Assembly (NCBI RefSeq): GCF_000281895.1
Contig: NZ_CM001558.1
Span: forward strand, 4,096,556 to 4,160,555
Origin: Pseudomonas fluorescens Q2-87
GTDB lineage: Bacteria; Pseudomonadota; Gammaproteobacteria; Pseudomonadales; Pseudomonadaceae
Direction of reading: 5' to 3'
DNA length: 64,000 bases
How positions within the stretch are numbered: the stretch's first letter is position 1; every line of letters begins with the position of its first letter. Of the stretch, positions 12,151 through 21,618 are shown one piece after another. The notes under the pieces are model-generated. The model was not told the origin of the DNA. It searched no databases and was given only the letters and a program-made list of their open reading frames with translations. A program made the position numbers and the translations under genes.

Positions 12151-12216
12151 CTTCGCGAGCAAGCCCGCTCCCACAGGAGACCGCGATCCACTGTGGGAGC
12201 GAGCCTGCTCGCGAAA
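12151..12216. repeat. REP pair, family A
   Basis: Two inverted units (cttcgcgagcaagcccgctc and its near-complement) fill the xdhB-xdhC spacer and may set differential mRNA stability within the operon. Confidence 0.88.
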
Positions 12217-12250
12217 GCGGCCGAACAGAAAAAGAGAGGTCGAGGTAATT

Positions 12251-13093
12251 ATGTACAACTGGATCAGCGCCCTCGCCGACCTGCAAGACCGCGGCGAACC
12301 CTGCGTGCTGGTGACGATCATCGAAGAACTCGGCTCAACACCGCGCAACGCCGGCTCGAAAATGGTCATCAGTACCCGCCAGATCTTCGACACCATCGGT
12401 GGCGGGCACCTGGAATACAAGGCCATGGAGATCGCCCGGCAGATGCTCGCCAGCGGCCAGCAAACCACCCATCTGGAACGCTTCAGCCTGGGCGCCAGCC
12501 TTGGCCAGTGTTGCGGCGGCGTCACCGTATTGCTGTTCGAGCCCATGGGCCAGGTGCAGGCGCAGATCGCTGTGTTCGGCGCCGGCCATGTTGGTCGCGC
12601 CCTGGTGCCGTTGCTGGCGAGCCTGCCCTGCAAGGTGCGCTGGATCGACTCGCGGGAAGCTGAGTTTCCCGAGCACCTGCCCCACGGCGTGCGCAAAATC
12701 GTCAGCGAGGAGCCGCTGGATGAGGTCGACGAACTGCCCGCCGGCAGCTACTGCATCGTCATGACCCACAACCATCAGCTCGACCTGGAATTGAGCGCCG
12801 CGATTCTCAAGCGCAACGACTTCGCCTACTTCGGCCTGATCGGCTCGAAGACCAAACGGGTGAAGTTCGAGCATCGCCTGCGCGACCGCGGTTTCAACAG
12901 CAGCACTCTGCAGCGCATGCGTTGCCCGATGGGCATCGGCGAAGTCAAAGGCAAGTTGCCTGTGGAAATCGCCATCTCCATCGCCGGCGAAATCATCGCC
13001 ACCTATAACGCCGATTTTGGCCAGCACACCACGCGCGCCGAACCGATTGCCAAGCTGCTGCCGGCCTCGCGTCGCAGCCAGGCGAACCGTTGA
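12251..13093 (+). CDS. xdhC: Xanthine dehydrogenase accessory protein XdhC
   Basis: Binds and sulfurates the molybdenum cofactor and hands it to XdhB. The 280-residue protein has the N-terminal XdhC/CoxI domain (IEELGSTPRNAGSKM) with a conserved CCGG-type segment (LGQCCGGVTVLLFE), and a C-terminal Rossmann domain (VFGAGHVGRALVPLL, then FGLIGSKTKRVKF). The start at ATG 12251 was chosen because the frame upstream merely translates the REP element; GAGAGG sits just before it. It lies between xdhB and guaD on the same strand. Confidence 0.95.
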   Translation: MYNWISALADLQDRGEPCVLVTIIEELGSTPRNAGSKMVISTRQIFDTIGGGHLEYKAMEIARQMLASGQQTTHLERFSLGASLGQCCGGVTVLLFEPMGQVQAQIAVFGAGHVGRALVPLLASLPCKVRWIDSREAEFPEHLPHGVRKIVSEEPLDEVDELPAGSYCIVMTHNHQLDLELSAAILKRNDFAYFGLIGSKTKRVKFEHRLRDRGFNSSTLQRMRCPMGIGEVKGKLPVEIAISIAGEIIATYNADFGQHTTRAEPIAKLLPASRRSQANR

Positions 13094-13112
13094 ACAATCG
13101 TTGAGAATCCCC

Positions 13113-14417
13113 ATGCCCCTGACACGCAAAGCCTACCGCGCCGCCCTGCTCCACAGCCTCGCCGACCCTGCCGAAGTCGGCATCGAGGCGTCCTACGAAT
13201 ATTTCGAAGACGGCTTGCTGGTGGTGGAAAACGGCCAGATCAGCGCCATCGGCCACGCCCGCGATTTGCTGCCGACCCTGCCAGCGGAGATCGAAATCAG
13301 CCACTACCCGGACGCGCTGATCACCCCCGGCTTCATCGACACGCACATTCATCTGCCACAGACTGGCATGGTCGGTGCGTATGGCGAGCAACTGCTCGAC
13401 TGGCTCAACACTTACACCTTTCCTTGCGAAAGCCAGTTCGCCGACAAGGCCCATGCCGATGCCGTGGCCGATATTTTCGTCAAGGAACTGCTGCGCAATG
13501 GCACCACCACCGCGCTGGTTTTCGGCAGTGTGCACCCGCAGTCGGTGAACTCGTTTTTCGAAGTGGCCCAGCAATTGGATCTGCGGATGATCGCCGGCAA
13601 GGTGATGATGGACCGCAACGCCCCGGACTATCTGGTGGACACCGCCGAGTCGAGCTACACCGAAAGCAAGGCGCTGATCGAACGCTGGCACGGCAAGGGT
13701 CGTCTGCATTACGCCGTCACCCCGCGCTTCGCCCCCACCAGCACGCCGGAACAACTGGCCCTGGCCGGTCAGTTGCTGAGGGAATATCCCGACCTGTATA
13801 TGCAAACCCACATCAGTGAAAACCTGCAGGAAGTGCAGTGGGTCAAGGAATTGTTCCCTGAGCGCAAAGGCTATCTGGACGTCTACGACCACTATCAGCT
13901 GCTCGGCGAGCGCTCAGTCTTCGCCCACGGTGTGCATTTGTGCGACGACGAATGCGCACGCCTGGCCGAGACCGGTTCGGCCATCGCGTTTTGCCCGACC
14001 TCGAACTTCTTCCTCGGCAGCGGCCTGTTCAATTTGCCGATGGCCGAAAAGCACAAAGTCAACGTTGGGCTGGGTACGGACGTGGGGGGCGGCACCAGTT
14101 TTTCGCTGCTGCAAACCCTGAACGAAGCCTACAAGGTCATGCAGCTACAGGGCGCACGGCTGAGCCCGTTCAAGTCGCTGTACCTGGCCACCCTTGGCGG
14201 TGCCCGGGCATTGCGCCTGGAAGACAGGATCGGGACTCTGCAAGCGGGCACCGATGCGGACTTCCTGGTGCTGGACTACAACGCCACACCGCTCTTGAGC
14301 TATCGCCTGAAGCAGGCACGGGACATTGCCGAGCGGCTGTTTGTGTTGATGACGCTGGGGGATGACCGGACGGTGGCGCAGACTTATGCGGCGGGTCGGC
14401 TGGTGCATCAGCGATAG
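13113..14417 (+). CDS. guaD: Guanine deaminase GuaD
   Basis: Zinc amidohydrolase converting guanine to xanthine and ammonia, feeding the xanthine dehydrogenase encoded just upstream. The 434 residues show FIDTHIHLPQ (metal ligands His78 and His80), MQTHISEN, FAHGVHL with the histidine and CPTSNFFLGSG typical of the guanine deaminase branch, and LGTDVGGG carrying the final metal aspartate. The ATG at 13113, twenty bases after the xdhC stop, is the natural start. The longer frame overlaps xdhC and lacks domain homology. Confidence 0.96.
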   Translation: MPLTRKAYRAALLHSLADPAEVGIEASYEYFEDGLLVVENGQISAIGHARDLLPTLPAEIEISHYPDALITPGFIDTHIHLPQTGMVGAYGEQLLDWLNTYTFPCESQFADKAHADAVADIFVKELLRNGTTTALVFGSVHPQSVNSFFEVAQQLDLRMIAGKVMMDRNAPDYLVDTAESSYTESKALIERWHGKGRLHYAVTPRFAPTSTPEQLALAGQLLREYPDLYMQTHISENLQEVQWVKELFPERKGYLDVYDHYQLLGERSVFAHGVHLCDDECARLAETGSAIAFCPTSNFFLGSGLFNLPMAEKHKVNVGLGTDVGGGTSFSLLQTLNEAYKVMQLQGARLSPFKSLYLATLGGARALRLEDRIGTLQAGTDADFLVLDYNATPLLSYRLKQARDIAERLFVLMTLGDDRTVAQTYAAGRLVHQR

Positions 14418-14441
14418 AGTTTTTTCGCCTATCAGACCGCT

Positions 14442-14524
14442 TTCGCGAGCAAGCCCGCTCCCACATTTGATCGGCATATGTCATGACAACACGGTCGAAT
14501 GTGGGAGCGGGCTTGCTCGCGAAG
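14442..14524. repeat. REP pair, family A
   Basis: Inverted units ttcgcgagcaagcccgctcc and its complement lie between convergent guaD and the GntR gene. The hairpin may stabilise both 3' ends. Confidence 0.9.
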
Positions 14525-14555
14525 GGCGCGACTCGGTGCCGCTGACTTCACTCAA

Positions 14556-15320
14556 TCAGAGCTTGGCCGTCGAACGCCCTGGCTTCTTGCTCTGCAGCAG
14601 GTGCGAGAACACCGCATGCAAATCGTCCGACGCGCTTTCTTCGTCGAGGTTGAGCTTGCTGTCGATGTGGTCCATGTGATGCATCATCAGGTCCACCGCC
14701 AGCGTGGCGTCGCGGGCTTCGATGGCATCGATCAGTTGGGTGTGTTCGTCGTAGGAACAGTGGGAACGATTGCCGCTTTCGTACTGGGCGATGATCAGCG
14801 ACGTCTGGGACACGAGGCTGCGCTGGAAGCTGATCAGTGGCGCGTTCTTCGCCGCTTCGGCCAGCTTGAGGTGGAACTCGCCCGACAGGCGGATGCCGGC
14901 GCCGCGGTCACCGCGGGAGAAACTGTCGCGCTCGTCGCTGACCATCTGCCGCAGTTCGGCCAACTGCTCGGCGGTGGCGTGCTGTACCGCAAGCTCGGTA
15001 ATCGCACGTTCTACCAGGCGCCGGGCCATGAACACCTGGCGCGCCTCTTCGACGCTCGGGCTGGCCACCACGGCGCCGCGATTGGGTCGTAGCAACACCA
15101 CCCCTTCATGGGCCAGGCGTGACAGCGCCCGACGAATGATCGTGCGGCTGACTCCGAAAATCTCCCCCAGTGCCTCTTCGCTCAACTTTGTACCGGGCGC
15201 CAGGCGTTGTTCGAGGATGGCCTCGAAGATATGCGCGTAGACAATATCGTCCTGGGTTCCGCTGCGGCCGGCTTTACCAGCACGCGGTTGTTTCTTGAGG
15301 GGCTGCAACTGTTCGTTCAT
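14556..15320 (-). CDS. GntR-family regulator (FCD), purine cluster
   Basis: A 254-residue transcription factor. It has a basic N-terminal tail, a winged helix-turn-helix (about 30-95, EIFGVSRTIIRRALSRLAHEG) and a helical FCD effector domain with conserved metal/ligand histidines (GEFHLKLAEAA, YDEHTQLIDAI). It is convergent with guaD and divergent from the permease gene at 15562, the usual position for the regulator of a purine-utilisation cluster. I chose the start at MNEQLQ; the frame extends 52 codons upstream into the intergenic promoter region with no family similarity. The effector is probably a purine intermediate (inference). Confidence 0.9.
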   Translation of the reverse strand: MNEQLQPLKKQPRAGKAGRSGTQDDIVYAHIFEAILEQRLAPGTKLSEEALGEIFGVSRTIIRRALSRLAHEGVVLLRPNRGAVVASPSVEEARQVFMARRLVERAITELAVQHATAEQLAELRQMVSDERDSFSRGDRGAGIRLSGEFHLKLAEAAKNAPLISFQRSLVSQTSLIIAQYESGNRSHCSYDEHTQLIDAIEARDATLAVDLMMHHMDHIDSKLNLDEESASDDLHAVFSHLLQSKKPGRSTAKL

Positions 15321-15561
15321 GGGCACTCGAGTCGGAAAAACTGCGGCGAATTGACCGTGACTGTAATACGGCACAGCGGGTCGCTGGCAAGTATCGCGTA
15401 AAAAACACGGCGATTGTACACAACCTCTGATGGCAACACGACTGTACGGCTGTTTGCGGGCATGGCTGTATTGCAATTGGCTACTGGGTTGAGTTTAGGC
15501 TTAAACCCAAATCCGTGGCTCCCGGAGCCCGGCTAATTTACAACAAGGACCACCGCCCACC
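15321..15561. promoter_or_regulatory. Divergent promoter region, GntR regulator / permease
   Basis: The 241-base spacer contains an inverted repeat TTGT-AC-ACAA at 15414-15423 and a nearby ctgtacggctgt at 15432-15443. Both resemble GntR-type half-sites. The first is a reasonable operator candidate for the regulator at 14556. No confident -10/-35 pair was found. Confidence 0.4.
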
Positions 15562-16752
15562 ATGACCGACGTCACGACCGCGCCACTTCGTCCTCTGGCC
15601 GACACATCGCCCTCAGCTATCGTGGCCGGATTCATCGCGATGATGACCGGCTACACCAGCTCCCTGGTGCTGATGTTCCAGGCCGGGCAGGCAGCGGGGC
15701 TGACCAGTGGGCAGATCTCTTCATGGATCTGGGCGATTTCCATTGGCATGGCGATCTGCTCCATCGGCCTGTCGCTGCGCTACCGCACCCCGATTACCAT
15801 CGCTTGGTCCACCCCCGGCGCGGCACTGCTGATCACCAGCCTGGGCGGCGTGAGCTATGGCGAGGCCATCGGTGCCTATATCACCTGCGCGATACTGGTG
15901 ACCATCTGCGGCCTCACCGGCAGCTTCGAACGGTTGGTCAAGCGCATCCCCGCGTCGCTGGCGGCAGCCTTGCTGGCGGGCATCCTGTTCAAGATCGGCA
16001 GCGAGATTTTCGTCGCCACCCAACACCGCACCGGCCTGGTGCTGGGGATGTTCTTTACCTATTTGATCGTCAAGCGCCTGTCGCCACGCTATGCCGTGCT
16101 GGCGGCGCTGTTGATCGGCACGGGGCTGTCCGGCCTGTTGGGGCTGCTGGATTTCAGTAGCTTTGCCCTGGAAGTGGCGACGCCGGTGTGGACCACACCG
16201 CACTTTTCCCTGGCGGCCACCATCAGCATCGGCATTCCGCTGTTCGTGGTGGCAATGACGTCGCAGAACATGCCCGGCATCGCCGTGCTGCGGGCCGACG
16301 GCTATACCGTGCCGGCCTCGCCATTGATCACCACCACCGGCATCGCCTCGCTGCTGCTGGCACCGTTCGGTTCCCACGGCATCAACCTGGCGGCCATCAG
16401 CGCGGCCATCTGCACCGGGCCGCACGCCCACGAGGACCGCAACAAGCGCTACACGGCAGCGGTCTGGTGCGGGATTTTCTATGGCATTGCCGGGGTGTTC
16501 GGCGCAACGCTGGCGGCACTGTTCGCGGCCTTGCCCAAGGAACTGGTGTTATCAATCGCCGCGCTGGCGCTGTTCGGGTCGATCATCAATGGCTTGACCA
16601 TCGCCATGAGCCAGGCCAAGGAGCGGGAGGCGGCACTGATCACCTTCATGGTCACGGCATCGGGAATGACGCTGTTTTCCATCGGTTCGGCGTTCTGGGG
16701 GATTGTCGCGGGGGTGTTGACGTTGCTCATCCTGAACTGGCGCAACGCCTGA
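15562..16752 (+). CDS. BenE-family membrane permease
   Basis: A 396-residue inner-membrane transporter with about twelve hydrophobic helices. It has the features of the BenE/YdcO family: the N-terminal IVAGFIAMMTGYTSSLVLMF, TPITIAWSTPGAALL, and the central PLFVVAMTSQNMPGIAVL. The family is named for benzoate uptake, but its position beside guaD, xdhABC and a GntR regulator suggests a purine or related ring compound here (inference). It is preceded by an aaggac ribosome binding site. Confidence 0.88.
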   Translation: MTDVTTAPLRPLADTSPSAIVAGFIAMMTGYTSSLVLMFQAGQAAGLTSGQISSWIWAISIGMAICSIGLSLRYRTPITIAWSTPGAALLITSLGGVSYGEAIGAYITCAILVTICGLTGSFERLVKRIPASLAAALLAGILFKIGSEIFVATQHRTGLVLGMFFTYLIVKRLSPRYAVLAALLIGTGLSGLLGLLDFSSFALEVATPVWTTPHFSLAATISIGIPLFVVAMTSQNMPGIAVLRADGYTVPASPLITTTGIASLLLAPFGSHGINLAAISAAICTGPHAHEDRNKRYTAAVWCGIFYGIAGVFGATLAALFAALPKELVLSIAALALFGSIINGLTIAMSQAKEREAALITFMVTASGMTLFSIGSAFWGIVAGVLTLLILNWRNA

Positions 16753-16763
16753 TAGCTTAAAAG

Positions 16764-16840
16764 CTTCGCGAGCAAGCCCGCTCCCACAGAAGTGATGTGA
16801 ACGACACATATCCACTGTGGGAGCGGGCTTGCTCGCGAAG
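16764..16840. repeat. REP pair, family A
   Basis: Two inverted units (cttcgcgagcaagcccgctc and its complement) lie between the permease and the convergent yggL terminator. Confidence 0.9.
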
Positions 16841-16874
16841 GCGGCCTGGCAAGCAACGCATAAATGGCAGGCAC

Positions 16875-16907
16875 AAAAAAACCGGCGCCCGGAAGGGCTG
16901 CCGGTTT
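16875..16907 (-). terminator. Intrinsic terminator of yggL
   Basis: On the minus strand, aaaccggc pairs with gccggttt around an inner GCCC-TTCC-GGGC hairpin and is followed by a run of T. It lies eight bases past the yggL stop. Confidence 0.85.
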
Positions 16908-16914
16908 CGGAACA

Positions 16915-17259
16915 TCAGGCGACCGGATTGATCGGCTTCTCCGGGTACCAGACGTCCATCAGCGGGCTGACTTCAGCGCTGGTCAGCTCAGGACGCGCCT
17001 TGAGCCAGGCTTCAACGGCAGCACGCTGCTCTTCGGTCACACAGCCACGCTTCTGCAGGCAAACCAGACCGTAGTCGTCGCCGCCGACGTAGCCCAGGCC
17101 ATTGGCTTCCATGGCTTCTTTGAGAAAAGCGTCGAGGAAAGCGTCAATAGCCTCATCGGCCAGATCTTCTTTGAAATCCAGGTTGAGTTCGAAACCCAGC
17201 TCTTGAAATTCATCCACGCACAATTTTTTGCGCAGACGCTGGGAACGGTTAGTCGCCAT
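16915..17259 (-). CDS. yggL: YggL family 50S ribosome-associated protein (DUF469)
   Basis: A 114-residue acidic protein of the YggL/DUF469 family, whose members associate with the large ribosomal subunit. Recognisable parts are the basic start MATNRSQRLRKKL, then CVDEFQELGFELN and the C-terminal MDVWYPE. The start was chosen from ATG 17259 with AGGA eight bases upstream; the frame continues 25 codons further but without family similarity. It is divergent from dacB. Confidence 0.9.
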   Translation of the reverse strand: MATNRSQRLRKKLCVDEFQELGFELNLDFKEDLADEAIDAFLDAFLKEAMEANGLGYVGGDDYGLVCLQKRGCVTEEQRAAVEAWLKARPELTSAEVSPLMDVWYPEKPINPVA

Positions 17260-17491
17260 TGGAACAATCCTCATAAGTAATAACGGCCGGCACTTTACCA
17301 GTTTGGTGCACCGATTGCCCGACTGATCGGGCATCTTGGCCTACCGTCGGTAAAAAATAGCGCCTGGAAGGCTCAGGCGCGGCACAAGCCGTTGCAGCTT
17401 GGGGCATAATGCCGACACTTTCATGACCACTGAGGGCGTTCATTTCCATGCCCTCGTCTTTTTCCCCCTCGCCCGTAGGGTTTTATTTCAA

Positions 17492-18958
17492 ATGATCAAA
17501 TCTTTGCGTCCACTGCTTCTGGCCAGCTTTCTTCTTCCCCTGGCCCTTCCCGTTTCTACCAGCGCCGCCACTCTCAACACCGCCCTCTCGCCCAACGTGC
17601 AAAAGGCCCTCAAGGCCAGCAAGCTGCAAGACGATGCCCTGTCCCTGGTGATGGTGCCCCTCACCGGCCCCGGCACACCGACAGTGTTCAACGCCGACGT
17701 CTCGGTAAACCCGGCGTCTACCATGAAACTGGTCACCACCTATGCGGCCCTGGAAATGCTCGGCCCCAACCACCAGTGGAAAACCGAGTTCTACACCGAC
17801 GGCACCCTCAGCGGCGGCATTCTCAACGGCAACCTGTACCTCAAGGGCGGCGGCGATCCCAAGCTGAACATGGAAAAGCTCTGGCTATTGATGCGTGACC
17901 TGCGCGCCAACGGTGTGCAGCAGATCACCGGCGACCTGGTGCTGGACCGAGGGTTCTTCATCCAACCGCAACTGCCCGAATTCAACGATGACGGCAACGA
18001 CGAAAACAAGCCGTTTCTGGTCAAGCCCGATTCGCTGCTGGTCAACCTCAAGGCCCTGCGCTTCGTCGCCCGCAATGACGGCGGTCGAGTACTGGTGTCG
18101 GTGGAGCCGCCCATTGCCAGCATTCGCATCGAGAACCAGGTCAAGGCTGTCAACTCCAAGCAATGCACCGGCGGCGTGCGCTACAACCCGGTGCCCCAGG
18201 CTGACGGCAGCGTGACCGTGACGGTGGGCGGGCAGTTGGGTGACGGTTGCAGTTCCCAGACCTACCTGTCGCTGCTGGACCATCCCACCTACACCGCCGG
18301 TGCCGTGCGGGCGATCTGGAAGGAATTGGGCGGCAGCATCCAGGGCAAGGACCGCCTGGCCTCGACGCCGAGCAGCGCCAAGGTGCTGGCCCGGGCGTTC
18401 TCGCCGGATTTGGCGGAGATCATCCGCGACATCAACAAATACAGTAACAACACCATGGCCCAGCAATTATTCCTGAGCCTCGGCGCGCAGTTCCGCAACG
18501 AAGCCGACGGTGACGACGCCAAGGCCGCACAGCGGGTGGTGCGCCAGTGGCTGGCCAAGAAAGGCATCACCGCGCCGCACCTGGTGATGGAGAACGGTTC
18601 CGGCCTGTCCCGCGCCGAACGAGTCAGCGCCCGGGAAATGGCAGCGATGCTGCAAGCCGCCTGGCACAGCCCGTATTCGGCGGAGTTCATCAGTTCGATG
18701 CCGATCGCCGGCACCGACGGCACCATGCGCAAACGCCTCAAGACCACCGCCATGGCCGGCGAAGCCCACATCAAGACCGGTACCCTGAACACCGTCCGGG
18801 CCATCGCCGGCTTCAGCCGTGACGTCAACGGCAACACTTGGGTAGTGGTGGCGATCCTCAACGATCCGAAGCCATGGGGCGCGTCGTCGGTGCTGGACCA
18901 GGTGCTGCTGGACCTGTACCGCCAGCCGAAACTGCCGCAAACGGCTTCGGTGCTCTAA
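17492..18958 (+). CDS. dacB: D-alanyl-D-alanine carboxypeptidase/endopeptidase PBP4 (DacB)
   Basis: Periplasmic peptidase of family S13 that trims and opens peptidoglycan cross-links. The 488-residue protein begins with a signal peptide (MIKSLRPLLL through about Ala25). The penicillin-binding motifs are all present: S-x-x-K at Ser76-Lys79 (STMK), S-x-N as SNN in NKYSNNTMAQQL, and KTG in HIKTGTLNTV. The start at 17492 gives the signal peptide directly; the frame's upstream codons lack it. A family A REP follows. Confidence 0.96.
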   Translation: MIKSLRPLLLASFLLPLALPVSTSAATLNTALSPNVQKALKASKLQDDALSLVMVPLTGPGTPTVFNADVSVNPASTMKLVTTYAALEMLGPNHQWKTEFYTDGTLSGGILNGNLYLKGGGDPKLNMEKLWLLMRDLRANGVQQITGDLVLDRGFFIQPQLPEFNDDGNDENKPFLVKPDSLLVNLKALRFVARNDGGRVLVSVEPPIASIRIENQVKAVNSKQCTGGVRYNPVPQADGSVTVTVGGQLGDGCSSQTYLSLLDHPTYTAGAVRAIWKELGGSIQGKDRLASTPSSAKVLARAFSPDLAEIIRDINKYSNNTMAQQLFLSLGAQFRNEADGDDAKAAQRVVRQWLAKKGITAPHLVMENGSGLSRAERVSAREMAAMLQAAWHSPYSAEFISSMPIAGTDGTMRKRLKTTAMAGEAHIKTGTLNTVRAIAGFSRDVNGNTWVVVAILNDPKPWGASSVLDQVLLDLYRQPKLPQTASVL

Positions 18959-18974
18959 GCCCGCCAGGAACCGA

Positions 18975-19062
18975 TGTGGGAGCGGGCTTGCCCCCGAAAG
19001 CGGATTGTCAGGTTAATCAATGCCCCTGACACACCGCCTTCGCGAACAAGCCCGCTCCCACA
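18975..19062. repeat. REP pair, family A (one arm diverged)
   Basis: Inverted units tgtgggagcgggcttgcccc and cgcgaacaagcccgctccca lie between convergent dacB and the diguanylate cyclase. The left arm departs from the usual gctcgcg end. Confidence 0.88.
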
Positions 19063-19089
19063 ATTGACCGCGCGCATCCAGCAAAACAA

Positions 19090-21474
19090 CTAGCTCAACT
19101 GCGCCTCAACCCGATCCCGCCCGGACTGCTTGGCCGCATACACCCCCGAGTCAGCCCTCAGCAGCAGCGCATCGGCGCCTTCTCCGAGGCGCCAAGTGGC
19201 GATACCGAAGCTGGCGGTGACGACGCCCACGTCATCAATGGGCGCAGCTCGCAAGCTTTCCCAAAGCTCCAGCGCCAGGGAATAGGCACTGTCACTGTCC
19301 GTGTCCGGGCATAGCACCACGAACTCTTCCCCCCCCAGCCGGCAGAACACGTCGGTGCGTCGCAACCGTTGCGATACACGCTGGCAGACGGCTTGCAGCA
19401 CCCGGTCGCCCACCGCATGGCCGTGCCGGTCATTGATGCGCTTGAAGTTGTCGATGTCGAGCATGATGACCGCCAGGCCACCGGAGCCGCGTTCGACCCG
19501 GGCCATTTCCGACGTCAGGCGATCCTGGAAATATCGCCGGTTGCGAATGCCGGTCAGGGCGTCGGTGACCGACAAGGCCCGCAGCTCTTCTTCCACGCGC
19601 TTGAGGTCGGAGATATCCGAGACGTAGCCATGCCACAGCACTCCGCCTCCGGGCAGTTCCTCGGGCGTGGCCTCGCCGCGCACCCATCGCAAGCCGCGCG
19701 AGGGAAGCTGTACCCGATACTCTTCACGCCACGGACTTAAAGTCGCGGCCGATGCCCGAATCGAGGCGCGGACCCGCGTGCTGTCCAGCGGATGAATCCG
19801 GGAAAAGATCGCCTCGGCGTTCTGCACCAGCACATTGGGTTCCAGCTCGTAGATATCGCGAATGCCGTCGCTGGCGTAGATCACACTGAAACGGCCATTG
19901 AAATCCATCTTGAACTGATAGATCCCGCCAGGAACATGAGCGCTGAGCTTTTTCAACAACAGGTCGCGGGCCGCCAGTGCTTCGTGGACACGCTTGCGTT
20001 CGGTGATGTCGATGCAGATCGCCAGGTGCCCGACCCACAGGCCCTGATCGTCGAGCATCGGCGTCGCCAGCATGTTGACCGTGAGGTGACTGCCATCGCG
20101 GCGCACCAGGGTCCACTCTCGCGCCTGTTGCCCGCCTTGTTCGCCGCCCTCGAGCAGCATCGCGTGGCAGGTGGGAATCGGTTTGCCGAAACGAGCGCCG
20201 AGTTGCGCGGCGCGGGCCTGGAGCTCACGGGGAAGGTGGAGGCTTTCGAGGGTCATGCTCTGCAACACTTCACAGCTCTGATAGCCAAGCATTTGCTCGG
20301 CACCGGCGTTGAAGGTGGTGATGACGCCACGCAGGTCCGTGGCGATGATCGCCACCTGGGTCGCCGCATCCAGCACACCGCGCAGTTGGCCGTGAGTACC
20401 CCGCAGTTCCTGCTCTCGGGCACGCAGTTCATGGGTGCGTTGTTCTACCAGCTTCAAGGCCCGCTGCCGCTGGCTGACCAACACGTAGAGCAAGGCGCTG
20501 AGCAGCAGGCTGAGCAGACTCCCCAGCACCATCAGGCTCGTCACTGAAGAGTGATTGGTCGACAGGAACGCGCGACTGGGTCGCAAATCTACCCGGTAGT
20601 CGCGATCGGCCAGGCGCAACAGGCGGCTCGCCGAAAGATCGCTGTGGTCCGGTGGGTTGTTAGACTCGTATAGCGCTTCTTGCCGGTCGTCTGTCGACAG
20701 GTCCAGGATACGCATCGAGAGGTTGTCATGCCCCGCAGTCGGCAGGCCATCACCCGCCAACTGGTGCATGCTGATGGCTGCCACGACGTACCCGAACGGT
20801 TCGCTCGCCGCTTCCCGGGTGACCGGCGCCACCAGCAGAACCCCGCGGGCCAGCACCGGGTCGGCGCCCAGCAGGTCCAGGGGTTGGGACACGACCAGTC
20901 CGCCACGCTGATGAGCCCGTTCAAGGGTTGCGCGGCGCACGGGATCGCTAAGCAGATCCAGGCCCTGTGGCCCCCCGTAGGAAGCCTGGCTCTGGACATA
21001 GAGCACCGGCACGTATTCGTCCCGTTCGGCGACTTGGCGCAAACCGCCCTTGCCGTCCGCCTCGAGGATGGTAAAGCGGGGGGCGCCTTCGGCCCGCGCC
21101 TGCTGCTCGAACGACTGCCGTTCGTTTCCAGGCACTCGGGGCGCCCAGGCAAGTGCCCGGGTGCGCCTCAACAGAGCGTCGGCGTAACCACGGAACTCGC
21201 TGCTGGATACCCCTTCCGAATTGGCAAAGAAACGCCTCAGGCCATCGAGGCGCTGTTCCTGCTCCTGGAAACGCTCCTCAATGCGACTGAAACGCTCCTC
21301 GGCTTGCAGCTCGAAGCGTTGGCGCAGTTGCTGATTGAACAGATTCATCGTCGCCCACGACAACAGCCCGGTCAGGAACAAGCCGGCGAGCAAGACCAGC
21401 GAAGCCACCAGCCAGGCCGATACATCTTCGCTGATAAAGCCCAGGATCCTGGGACGCACCTGATGCAATGCCAT
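19090..21474 (-). CDS. CHASE-PAS-PAS-GGDEF diguanylate cyclase
   Basis: Inner-membrane sensor predicted to make cyclic di-GMP. The 794 residues start with a membrane helix (about 20-42), followed by a periplasmic CHASE domain and a second helix (about 318-340). Two PAS regions follow, the first ending in LAICIDITERKR and the second PAS/PAC ending in GYVSDISDLKR. The C-terminal GGDEF domain has SVTDALTGIRNRRYF, LDIDNFKRIND and the active site GGEEF. An intact product-inhibition site, RRTD, sits exactly five residues before GGEEF. No EAL domain is present. It is downstream of rlmL in the same direction; its signal is unknown. Confidence 0.93.
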   Translation of the reverse strand: MALHQVRPRILGFISEDVSAWLVASLVLLAGLFLTGLLSWATMNLFNQQLRQRFELQAEERFSRIEERFQEQEQRLDGLRRFFANSEGVSSSEFRGYADALLRRTRALAWAPRVPGNERQSFEQQARAEGAPRFTILEADGKGGLRQVAERDEYVPVLYVQSQASYGGPQGLDLLSDPVRRATLERAHQRGGLVVSQPLDLLGADPVLARGVLLVAPVTREAASEPFGYVVAAISMHQLAGDGLPTAGHDNLSMRILDLSTDDRQEALYESNNPPDHSDLSASRLLRLADRDYRVDLRPSRAFLSTNHSSVTSLMVLGSLLSLLLSALLYVLVSQRQRALKLVEQRTHELRAREQELRGTHGQLRGVLDAATQVAIIATDLRGVITTFNAGAEQMLGYQSCEVLQSMTLESLHLPRELQARAAQLGARFGKPIPTCHAMLLEGGEQGGQQAREWTLVRRDGSHLTVNMLATPMLDDQGLWVGHLAICIDITERKRVHEALAARDLLLKKLSAHVPGGIYQFKMDFNGRFSVIYASDGIRDIYELEPNVLVQNAEAIFSRIHPLDSTRVRASIRASAATLSPWREEYRVQLPSRGLRWVRGEATPEELPGGGVLWHGYVSDISDLKRVEEELRALSVTDALTGIRNRRYFQDRLTSEMARVERGSGGLAVIMLDIDNFKRINDRHGHAVGDRVLQAVCQRVSQRLRRTDVFCRLGGEEFVVLCPDTDSDSAYSLALELWESLRAAPIDDVGVVTASFGIATWRLGEGADALLLRADSGVYAAKQSGRDRVEAQLS

Positions 21475-21618
21475 AAACGCAACTCAGAAAGGGGCCAGGC
21501 ATAGGATCAGCCCCGGCCGCTGGCTAAGTTATAGCTATTAGCCATCAGTTTGACCAGCCCTAAAATGAGCTGGAAGCCTTGAATTACAAGGCCTGCATGG
21601 ATCCAATCAGAAAATTCA

